Assembly: GCA_022264855.1 (NCBI GenBank)
Contig: JABYQU010000089.1
Span: 1 to 60,903, forward strand
Direction of reading: 5' to 3'
Source of the DNA: Lenzites betulinus
Taxonomy: Eukaryota > Basidiomycota > Agaricomycetes > Polyporales > Polyporaceae
DNA: 60,903 bases
Shown: piece by piece, positions 47,871 through 56,314 of the stretch
How positions within the stretch are numbered: position 1 is the first letter of the stretch
How the letters are laid out: every line of letters begins with the position of its first letter
Notes under the pieces: generated by a model
Told to the model about the DNA's origin: nothing
Databases searched by the model: none
The model's input: the letters and a program-made list of their open reading frames with translations, nothing else
Made by a program: the position numbers and the translations under genes

Positions 47871-49040
47871 GTCAAACCTGTGGGCTATTCGACGCAGCCG
47901 CCCGGTCATCTTTGGGAAATGTTAAGCACCACGCAGGTTTACTTTACTACAGCAATCTCGTGGCGTTTTGGGCGCTTATATTACTGAGCGGATGGCTGCC
48001 CACGCAATAGCGCGTTCGCAGCAATATATGTACAATTGGGAAAGCAGGTAAGCACATAGACAATCAGACATAATGACTACAAAGCAACAGGGAGCAGTGG
48101 GAGTGGCTGGTCGCGGTTTGAGTGCGAAGTACAGCTTCGTCATCAGGAAAACCCCCCTCCCGAATTAGATCTATATAAGTGGTAATCGTGAGCTTTTTGT
48201 ACTCATACAACTGATGGGGCGTCACTTTTCTATGAGCAATATAAGCATCCACTCATTCACCTAAATCATTGGGGCCAGAGAGTCGGCCTCGAGAAGCGCG
48301 GTGGTGAACAGTTCTGCGGGTGCGGTGGGCTCATGAGGAGGCGGAGAGGGCGCAAGAAGGTCGCATGGGCGTAGCAGGTAGGTTCACTTGTATACCATCA
48401 GGGGATGAGGGCGGCTGGACCGTATCGGGGGCGAAGTGGGCACGTACTGGGACTTGATCGCTACATTGCCTGCACCTTTATACATATTGGTGAACTCCTT
48501 GTGGGCGGATGAAAGCACTCCTTGCCGAACGCAACCCCAGAGGACACTTGGCGCAACGAGGTTACTCAGAGAAATAAGAGGATCACGCCCCGTTGCACAC
48601 CCAGGAAACGTTCATGCACGGGATACGCTGGGATACATGAGGTAGCGCCAAAGGTAATCTCAGATTACCGGTGGGAAATGCAGGCGGCTATTCGGGATAA
48701 CCCCAAATTCGTTGTTCAGAGCGACACTCTGGTCATTCTCGAGCTATTCGACGTATCTGTGGGGCTATTCCTATTATTCGAGATTACTCGAGGGCAATGG
48801 TCATGGATCATTCTCTGCTTTATGCAGTGATTGAACTACTCCAACGGGCGCACCCCCGCTGCAAATACTATCACCAGGGGGGTTGTGCAACGCTCAGCAG
48901 TCGAGAACATCCAGACAGCCTCCCCGGGCATATGGCGTCTAAATTCTTATCCTAGATGATGTAGTATATCGTTCCTCACCTACTGTAATTTTTTGGCAGA
49001 GCTAGAGTCGAAGAGGGGAGAGGCGGAAGGATTCCGGTTT
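47871..49040. other. unassigned sequence between repeats
   Basis: About 1.2 kb with no recognised gene. A 102-codon frame at 48522-48830 has no domain I recognise. It probably consists of decayed transposon sequence, since it includes the right end of the TA-flanked repeat pair at 48831-48867. Confidence 0.4.
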
Positions 49041-49044
49041 TGAG

Positions 49045-49560
49045 GTGCAGTTCTGCAAAATCAGTCACTGGCCGTCACGGTGGTGTCTACACGGCGTCTA
49101 CATGCCGTTGGTGGGTGAGACTGCCAGGAGCAGCTGCTTAGCGCCGGTTGCAATAGCCCTCATGTCACGCTTCGGAGGTGCCTCGCAGACAAAACTTGAA
49201 TCATGGCGTCCCATCTCTGTTACAACCGTACGTGCTTCAGTAACGGTTGGTCACACGTTATGTCTGGAATCAGTCACGGACTCTGCCTCGTGGTTACCTT
49301 GTGTTTTGGATACGTGTTTCAGTGCCTCATGGCTACGGTGTGTTTCCGCTACGCGTTTCAGTACCTTATGGCTACGGTGTGGTTACCTGCAGGCTGTGCC
49401 TCATGGTTACAGAGTGTCTCACATGTATATATACGAGTAGGAGAGCTGAGGAGAACCTCAGCTCGACCTGGTTATCTATCGCCCTTTGAACCTCCCTTCT
49501 GAACCTCGATCCCTCTGTGTGAAGCATCTAAGTCCCTGTGCTGAAAGCCTAACAAGCGAA
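49045..49560 (+). repeat. 5' LTR (partial) of the plus-strand gypsy element
   Basis: Upstream of the gag region is a regulatory-looking segment. It has imperfect tandem repeats of about 40-45 bases around 49290-49400 (units with CTCATGGCTACGGTGTG), a TATA box TATATATA at 49426-49433 and then a leader-like stretch. LTR U3-R organisation is the best reading. The exact borders are not resolved: no TG start with a matching terminal CA could be fixed, and the 3' LTR is not in the window. Confidence 0.5.
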
Positions 49561-49807
49561 CCACTGGGCATCGTCTTAACATAAGGTCGAGCTCTCCCCA
49601 CCCGTCGATCTACCAAGATCTAGACAACCAGCTGAAACCCGACGAACCTGAACCTGAACTGCTGCTGAAAAGCGAGCGGTAACCCGACGAATCGACACGG
49701 AACCAGTCCCGAACGAATCAGAAGACTGGTCCTTTAACCCTAGCACCGGGTTAATCTACCACGAAGGACGCCTAGTCTACCCAGTAGGAGACGACAAGTG
49801 GAAATAC

Positions 49808-50110
49808 GTGAACCAAGAACGAACAGACGTAACTGTCGACGAACTCCGAACAGAGAACCCCAACTACGACAAACGATACTATCGCTTCACCGGAAGAGAA
49901 GCCCCGAGACTAAGAGTCACACCGAACCCGACCCCACTCGACCAGATCGCACAGGAAGACCCTGTCCCAAGAGAACCAGAACCCGAGAACTCGGAGAGCG
50001 AATCAGAGCAATCTCAGCATAGCTTCAACACCCCCACCCCACGAACCACCGGAGAACTTCCTGCATTGACAGAAGCAGTAGCCACTATCCATATCCACGA
50101 AGAACCCTGA
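49808..50110 (+). CDS. gypsy element, gag leader reading frame
   Basis: An open frame with a distinct, non-random composition (GLIYHEGRLVYPVGDDKWKY upstream of the first ATG, then acidic and S/E/Q-rich sequence) ending at 50110, 24 bases before the gag ATG. The frame is open well before 49808, back to about 49700, so the true start is uncertain. It may be an N-terminal gag segment separated by a stop, or a separate leader peptide. No known domain. Confidence 0.4.
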   Translation: MNQERTDVTVDELRTENPNYDKRYYRFTGREAPRLRVTPNPTPLDQIAQEDPVPREPEPENSESESEQSQHSFNTPTPRTTGELPALTEAVATIHIHEEP

Positions 50111-50134
50111 CCGCAACCCAGAATCACAGAAAGA

Positions 50135-51052
50135 ATGGCAGATGAAGTCAAGCTCAAGATGCCGCCGACCTTCGATGGCAAACGAGAAGAGCTCATTGGA
50201 TGGACCCAGAAATGCGCTCTCTACTTCAAGTTCTATGAAACCAAGTTCAACACCGACGAGAAGAAAATAACATTCGCTCTCATGCTGATGAACGAAGGAA
50301 CGGCAGGACAATGGGCCAGCAACTTCATCACCAACGCAGAAGCTCAGAATCCTGTCAACTATGGCACTTGGAATGCCTTCAAGGAAGCACTCAAAGCTTC
50401 GTTCCAAGACGTCGATATGGCCGCCAGCGCCAGAGTCCTGCTACAGAACCTCAATCAGGGCAAGAAGACAGCGGAAGAATACATTCTCGAGTTCAAGAAT
50501 GTCATCAGTCGATGCGGAATCAACGACTTCAACGTCATTGCCGACTTTTTCTATCAAGGGCTGAACAAACCCTTGAGAGAAAAGATGTTTGCATTGGCTA
50601 CCATGCCAACGACCACCAACACGCTCTACTCCCAAGCAGCCCGCCTTGAACAGCAATGGCGACTAGGCCAAGCCTACAACAAGAACTTGACGAAGAAGCC
50701 AGTATTCTTCCCAAAGCGCTACTTGAGCCACAAGGAGAAGGACCCTGATGCCATGGATGTCGATCGCATGACTACCGAAGAAAGAGACCGACACTACAAG
50801 GAAGGACGATGCTTCACCTGTCATGAAATTGGACATCTCTCTCGCCACTGCCCAACCAAGAAGAACAAAGGGAAACAGCCAGCACGCAAGATGTGGATGA
50901 CCGAAACCGAGGAAGAAGCCGAAGAAGAGGACAACAAAGACGGGAACACTCGCACTGTCACAACAGCTAGAATTCGCACTGCACTCAGAGGAGTTACCAA
51001 CCCAGCTGAGAGGGACTCGATGGTGAAGGACATCCTGGAGGAGGGTTTTTGA
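50135..51052 (+). CDS. gypsy (Metaviridae-type) gag protein
   Basis: 305 residues. The N-terminal region ([40 protein letters not shown]) is the retrotransposon gag capsid fold, and the C-terminus carries a CCHC zinc knuckle [14 protein letters not shown]. It forms the virus-like particle and binds RNA. The stop TGA at 51050-51052 directly follows the heptamer GGGTTTT (51043-51049), a -1 slippery site that leads into the pol frame. The frame is intact. Confidence 0.88.
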   Translation: MADEVKLKMPPTFDGKREELIGWTQKCALYFKFYETKFNTDEKKITFALMLMNEGTAGQWASNFITNAEAQNPVNYGTWNAFKEALKASFQDVDMAASARVLLQNLNQGKKTAEEYILEFKNVISRCGINDFNVIADFFYQGLNKPLREKMFALATMPTTTNTLYSQAARLEQQWRLGQAYNKNLTKKPVFFPKRYLSHKEKDPDAMDVDRMTTEERDRHYKEGRCFTCHEIGHLSRHCPTKKNKGKQPARKMWMTETEEEAEEEDNKDGNTRTVTTARIRTALRGVTNPAERDSMVKDILEEGF

Positions 51053-52279
51053 GAACGTGGTCCGAAGCGACGTCGAAACCACGCACGCAGGTCCGTGCTG
51101 TAATTATGGCAGACACCACCAAGCAATCCATGAGGATACCGCTGGCCATAATCACGGACCGAATCGTCGAAACCCAAGCCCTTATCGATACGGGAGCACA
51201 AGACTCCTTTGTGGACTATCAATATGTCCTAGAAAAGAAACTGCCGATACAACCCCTCAAGGTCCCTATACGAGCCCTCAACGCCGATGGAACCCCAAAC
51301 AAGCAAGGGACAATCAAAGACTGTTCAGTCCTAGAAATCGAAGCTGGAGGACATCGACATCTTGTCCGCATGCTCGTCACCTCTCTAGGAAAGGAGAAGA
51401 TCATCTTAGGGCTTCCTTGGCTACAAAGGGTCAATGCCGAAATTGACTTCACCCAAGGCTCCCTTCACATCAACCCAGCAAAAGTGAATCTACAACTCTC
51501 TGAACGTTTGCGACAGCTCTGGTTTCCAGAACAGAACCACTTCACTGGACGAATCATGCGGAAGACAACCATAGAAGATATTCCTGAAGACAGTATGCGC
51601 CAACAGTCGGAAGAAGGCAGCACCATTGCACAACAGGACACCATGAAAGCACCCTTTGCGGAATTACCCATGCCAAATGACGAGCACCAAGAACAATGCA
51701 CTGACAATCTGATACTAGCGTACCTGGACAAGACCATTGAGCACCACGGGGACTACCTGAAGCTAGGAGACAAACTCACCACAGAAGACCCTCACGAGGA
51801 ACAAGATCAGCGAGTCCGTCCCTGCCCGCGAGTAGGACGAATCTATCGCGCACCGGAAGGAACAAGCTTCATCTACTCTATGAATCTCTGGATACGGGCC
51901 AAGATCAACCCAGCTATGGCGCTCGCACAACAAGCATCCGGGAATAACCAGAAGATCCTACCTGAAGCATACCAAGAATTTGCATCGGTATTTGAGAAGA
52001 AAGCGGCGGAACGATTCCCATCCTCAAGACCCTGGGACCATGCCATTGAACTGAAACCGGATTTCGTGCCTAAGGATTTCAAACCATATCGGCTGTCTCC
52101 ACAGGAACAACAAGCAGCCGACGAATTCATCGATGAAAACCTAAAGAAAGGCTATATTCGCGAATCCAAATCCCCAATGGCATCACCACTATTCTTTGTT
52201 GGCAAGAAGGATGGATCTTTACGGCCATGTCAAGACTACCGCTACCTCAACGAAGGGACCATCAAGAATGCATACCCGC
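51049..52279 (+). pseudogene. gypsy pol, protease and start of reverse transcriptase, truncated
   Basis: Read in the -1 frame after gag. The aspartic protease has [13 protein letters not shown] (catalytic D-T-G) and the flap/partner motif IILGLPWL. A long linker is followed by the RT start: [57 protein letters not shown]. The sequence is cut at 52279 by the LTR of a second element inserted in the RT. The YxDD motif, RNase H and integrase are therefore absent here and may lie beyond the right edge. Up to the break the frame is intact, so the element was probably recent when disrupted. Confidence 0.88.
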
Positions 52280-53150
52280 TGATACGGTAAGAGGTGCTCT
52301 GACGGCCGATAGCCGAGGGGTAGAGGACGTCTAGGTGGGTGATGAAGGGGAGTAAGGTCTCGAGCTCCCTGGGTTCGCTGGTAGGCCGCCCGTGTACTGT
52401 TCGCGCGCAAGCGGGTGGGATGCCTCTCAAGCACAGGGCGGGCGCGCGCGCGGACTCGCGCTGTAGAAGGGCGCGCGCGGAGGTAAACTCAGTAACGCAA
52501 CGCGCGCAGGAATAATGCAACGCTCGCAGTCAGCCGCGGGGCTTCGCAACGCAGTACGCACGCAGTAAAACGCAGGAGAGAACGGAATAGACGCGATATA
52601 CGCAACTGACGGTACGCTGTCACAGCGGAGAGGTCTCCAGTCGTCCTGCCTTGAAGTGGAAGCGGTTGCACGTCGAGAAGCGCGAGGGACACGTTCCCAG
52701 CAGTTGAGAGAGTGAGGGGTGGATTGTCTGGGGGGTTCGAATGCCCCGAAATGACTATGTACAAGAATGCCCGCAGGCTGAATCAAAAACACGTGCTACC
52801 ACACGGAAGATAAGCGGAAACCGGGCCCGGGATGCCTCGCGCGCCGGGCGCACTCGCCGCGCGCGATCCGACTCTTTGCGCGCCTCGTGCGCGCGCCACT
52901 GATGCGCCCAGCGGACCCGCGCGCGCGAGCAGCTAGGGCAGAGGGCTCTGGATAGCGACAGGCATCGCGCGCGCCGTGGTGAAGTGCCCCGCGCGCATCT
53001 TGACCTTGCGCGCGATGGGCTACGCGCACTGCGCGCGCGACGTAGGGGGTACCGAGGTGTGCGGTGGGCTCGGCGCGCGCTGTGGTTGGCGTGCGCGCGC
53101 AAGGGTGGAAAAGGAGGGTTTCTGGCCTGGAACGCCTGTGGAGCGTATCA
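52280..53150 (-). repeat. 3' LTR of the minus-strand gypsy element
   Basis: 871 bp. In plus orientation it begins TGATACGG and ends GCGTATCA; in element orientation it runs TGATACGC to CCGTATCA. On the minus strand it is preceded by a purine-rich AGTGGGGGGGAGA (plus 53151-53163), a polypurine tract that primes plus-strand synthesis, which fixes the orientation. It is inserted in the RT of the plus-strand element next to CCGC, as is the solo LTR. The partner LTR lies beyond the right edge. Confidence 0.9.
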
Positions 53151-53163
53151 TCTCCCCCCCACT
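53151..53163 (-). promoter_or_regulatory. polypurine tract of the minus-strand gypsy element
   Basis: AGTGGGGGGGAGA directly abuts the LTR, as required for plus-strand priming in LTR retrotransposons. A second copy of AGTGGGGGGGA occurs inside pol at about 59385-59395. Confidence 0.75.
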
Positions 53164-53215
53164 AAAATCTTGACCGTCCCTGGTCAACCCGATCGACGCC
53201 ATAGAGCCCGGGCAG

Positions 53216-53223
53216 TATAAAAG
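53216..53223 (+). promoter_or_regulatory. TATA box of the first antisense gene
   Basis: TATAAAAG lies 42-49 bases upstream of the ATG at 53265. It is on the strand opposite to the retrotransposon and just inside its 3' end. It is the best TATA match in this part of the window. Confidence 0.6.
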
Positions 53224-53264
53224 CGCGGGTTGAGTGGAGGATAGTGGTGGACCTCGCCACTACC

Positions 53265-53917
53265 ATGAGCATGACTCTGGAACAACTCCTGCAAGTCGGT
53301 GTCGAGCTGCGCAGCCTTCATCCCAACGCAACGCTGCCTAGGATCGACCGCGCGACCAATGCGCTGCGTCGCGTCGTTGAAGGGGGACGTGGATCGGAGG
53401 AGGGTTTGCGCGCGAGCATAGCTGCCGTAGTGCGCGCCTTTGTGAGTCGCTTCGCGAGGCCTCCGCGCGCTGTTGCTGACCGCGCGCGCAGGAGGCCCAC
53501 TACATCGTCTACCCGCGCGGGGCCACGCTCGCAGAGCGCGTAGAGGCCGTCGAGGGGATCGTCGCGGCCATTCCGCCCGAATTCGGGCTCGCGCGCGTCT
53601 TTGAGGACGAGTTCTACGCCATGCGCACCAGAGTCGCGCCGATGATCTTCAATCAGTGGCTGCCGGTTCTCGCGCTGCTAGAACACCGCGCGCGCGAGTA
53701 TCGCGACGCTCTTGTAGGCCTGCACGCGCTGGATCCAATGAACGCGCCAGCTCCGTCGACCTTGGTCTGCGTCGAAGGGCACTTGCAGGACATCCAGGAC
53801 TTGAAGCGCGAGCTAGTCAACGCACAGTTCGCCTATGGGGAGGGGGACTTGGACATCTTGGAGAGTAACGACGCCCATGGGGACGCGCGCACGGTTCCGC
53901 GGACCGCGGAAATGTAG
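53265..53917 (+). CDS. antisense gene 1 inside the gypsy element, function unknown
   Basis: Two exons (53265-53441, 53492-53917) give 200 residues. The 50-nt intron has a consensus GTGAGT donor and a GCGCGCAG acceptor, and its removal restores a single frame through EAHYIVYPRGATLAERVEAV. The product is mostly helical and hydrophilic (SMTLEQLLQVGVELRSLHP, NQWLPVLALLEHRAREYRDA), with no domain I recognise. It lies between integrase and the 3' LTR of the minus-strand element but on the opposite strand, with its own TATA box. Codon use is GC-rich like the element rather than the host genes. It could be an accessory retroelement gene. No function is assigned. Confidence 0.6.
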
Positions 53918-54338
53918 AGGGCTGCGCGCGCTATAGGGAGACACGGCCGCGCGTGACTGTAGGGCACCGGGGACGCGGACTTGGAGAAATAAACAACGTT
54001 TGTGACGTCATCCTCGCGCCGAATGCCTCAGATCCTCGGATTTGCGGCCCGGAATGGCGGTTCCATTGTCTGCACTTCGTTCCCAAAGTCCGGTAGGTCC
54101 GTCAGGGTCGCCCACGGGGCAGGCGCGCGCTTGAGCCCGTCGCGCGCGCGGCTCCGCGGACCTCGCGCATTGCCGCGCGCGTAGCGCCTAAGCGCGCGCT
54201 CATGCAGGGTCGCGCGCGAGGTCGCCGCGCTATTGTCCTCGCCTCAGAAAAGGCCTGACCGCCCTTCGTCGTTTTTCACCTCCTTCCTCCTTCGCCCCAC
54301 CTTACTCGCTTCGCTCATCCCTCCTGCCGACCTCCGCT

Positions 54339-54772
54339 ATGCCTGCCCCATCCGCATCCACTCAAACCTGGGGAGGGAAGGACGAGCAGCTCGTCCGCGC
54401 GCTGGAGACCGCAATGGCGCCGGTGTGGGATGGGGAGCCCGGGGACGACGCGACTGGCAGCGAGTGCCGCAAGTGGGCCCGTCGCGCCACGCGCATCCTG
54501 GTACGTCCGCGCGCGCTGCTTCCTGTGTTGCTAGCTGACCGATTTCGTCGTAGGACTCGGCGGGGGAGGCGCTCTGCCCGCCGTTTGTCCTCAACTCCCA
54601 CGCCGACGCAGTGTGGACGCGCGCGTCCGAGGCCTTTGCGGCTGACGACTCCGAGTGGCCGGAGTGGGCGCGCGGACAGCTGCTCACCGCGCGCAAGCGT
54701 CGCGCCGCCGCCGAGGCTGAGCGCAAACGCCGCGCCGCCGCCGCGAGTAGAGTAGCGGCGCGCGCGCCTTAG
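54339..54772 (+). CDS. antisense gene 2 inside the gypsy element, function unknown
   Basis: Two exons (54339-54500, 54554-54772) give 126 residues. The 53-nt intron has a GTACGT donor and TCGTAG acceptor, and the frame continues across it. The first exon encodes WGGKDEQLVRALETAMAPVW and CRKWARRATRIL; the second DSAGEALCPPFVLNSHADAV and a basic alanine/arginine-rich tail (AAAEAERKRRAAAASRVAAR). No known domain. The ATG is preceded by a pyrimidine-rich leader (54240-54335) like those of expressed host genes. Together with antisense gene 1 it forms a same-strand pair opposite to gag-pol. Confidence 0.55.
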
Positions 54773-54993
54773 ACATGTAGATACTTGTAGATAGGCATGC
54801 AGTCTTGCTCCTGTACATAGCACGCTTGTCTTGGGAATTGAGTCCGCGCGCGCGTGTGCGTGTGGCGGTATCTTCTTGGCCTCCTTTTGGTGTGAACTGT
54901 AACGACTGACTAGAGTTAACTTGAATGGAAAGAAAAGGGTATCGAGCGCGCGCGCTTTGCACGTTGAAGTACTGTTGACTCTCCCGCGCGCGC

Positions 54994-56306
54994 CTACTCC
55001 GCGATGTCCTCGTCTTCCGCGCCATCGTCTTCGGAGTGCACCAGCTCCGTTAAACGCTTGTCCGAGATGTCCGCAAAGTTCGGAGGAAGCGCAACGTACT
55101 GGCGCGCGAAGTAGGGGATGAGTCGGAATGCCCCAATGGGGCGATGAAACACTGTGCCGTCCAGCTCGCAGACCACATACGCGCCTCCGCGGTTACGTGA
55201 GACTACTACGACGGGTCCGGTGTACCGCGCGCGCATCTTGCGGTTGAGCGACTTCTCGATTTGGGTGTGTCGTACCAGGACGAGCGCGCCGGCCCCAAAG
55301 TCGAAGTCGCGCATAGTGTGCTGATGATCGCGCTCGAACTTCTGGGCCGCGCGCACGCGCGCGCTGTAGACCGTAGAGCGCAGCCGCGCAACGTCCTCCG
55401 CGCGGCGTTGTAGTGCTACGGCTCTGCGCGCGATGAGCTCCGTGGTGGAGATAAGTCCCTGCGGCGCGGGCATGAGATAGGTAGCTTCGGAGATGTCGAA
55501 AGGGAGGATCGGGTGGCAGCCAGTGACTGCAAAGTAGGGGGAACAGCCCATGCGGCGACGTATAGTGATGCGCTCTGACCAAAAGACTGAGTGCGCGACC
55601 TGCGACCACTTGGTCTGGTCTCCATCCGCGGCCTTGAACAGGGCCTGGCGTACGTCGAAGTGGGGGCGCTCTACCAGTCCGTTCGCGCGCGAGTTGTAGC
55701 CACTGATACGGACGTGGTGAACACCGTGCTGTTTCTCGATCCTCCGCATGGCTTTCACAAAGGCTGCGCCGTTGTCCGTGATGATCTCCATGACCCCGCC
55801 CCAGCGGCAGAGTATGTCCTGGTAGATGAAGTCGGCTAGGGTCTTCTCGGTCTCGCGGTGCAGCATACGCCACTCCACATAGGCCGTGAGAGCGCAGCGC
55901 GCCTGGACGATGAGCTTGAACCCGCCTGAGACGGGCATGAACATGGTGTCGATGTAGATGCGCGCAAAGACTGAGGCTGGCATCGCGACCGTAGGGGGGA
56001 TGACAATGTGTCGCACCTGACGCAGTTGGCAGAGGTGACATGTCCTGACAAACCAAGTCACATCATCGCGCAGGGTAGGCCACCAGAAGCGTTCTGAGAT
56101 GGTCTGGAGCGTCGCGTAGCGTCCACGGTGTCCTAAGGAGTCGTGCGCGACCCGGAGCACCTCGTAGCGGCCCTCATAAAGTACGACCAGCTTGTGCGCG
56201 CCGTGAGGGTCCTTACGCCAAAGCCGTCCGTCATGAAGGAAGAACTGCTGCGCGTACTTGATGAACCGCGCGTAGGTCTCGTCTGAGATGTCCAAAGGCC
56301 GGTGGA
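54994..56306 (-). pseudogene. gypsy integrase (C-terminal part of pol), minus strand
   Basis: The reading frame is open from the foldback insertion to a stop at 54994. It contains the HHCC zinc-binding domain (HDSLGHRGRY, then CHLC), the catalytic triad of the integrase core (IDTMFM, IITDNGAAF, NGLVERPHF) and a C-terminal region with a GP(Y/F)-like MRARYTGPVVVV. The apparent ATG-less start at 56295 is only where the frame emerges from the inserted palindrome. Upstream in pol the frame resumes at 59131. Integrase itself shows no stop or frameshift, unlike the RT. It is scored as pseudogene because pol as a whole is broken. Confidence 0.85.
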
Positions 56307-56314
56307 GGGTCCCA

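Larger units (their letters stand above)
46414..48865. mobile_element. TA-flanked terminal inverted repeat pair (possible Tc1/mariner-type remnant)
   Basis: TTTGCAGCGGGGGTGCGCCC and about 15 further bases at 46414-46450 are repeated in inverted form ending at 48865, with one mismatch. Both copies are bordered by TA on the outside, as in Tc1/mariner/pogo insertions. The interval (2452 bp) contains the solo LTR 46994-47866, so about 1.57 kb would remain without it. I find no transposase motif. The inverted copy of outside sequence within the interval argues for a complex history, so the element call is tentative. Confidence 0.45.

Noticed and set aside
48522..48830. 102-codon frame between repeats as a possible transposase
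   Set aside because: No DDE/D or helix-turn-helix motif can be seen and the length is far too short.
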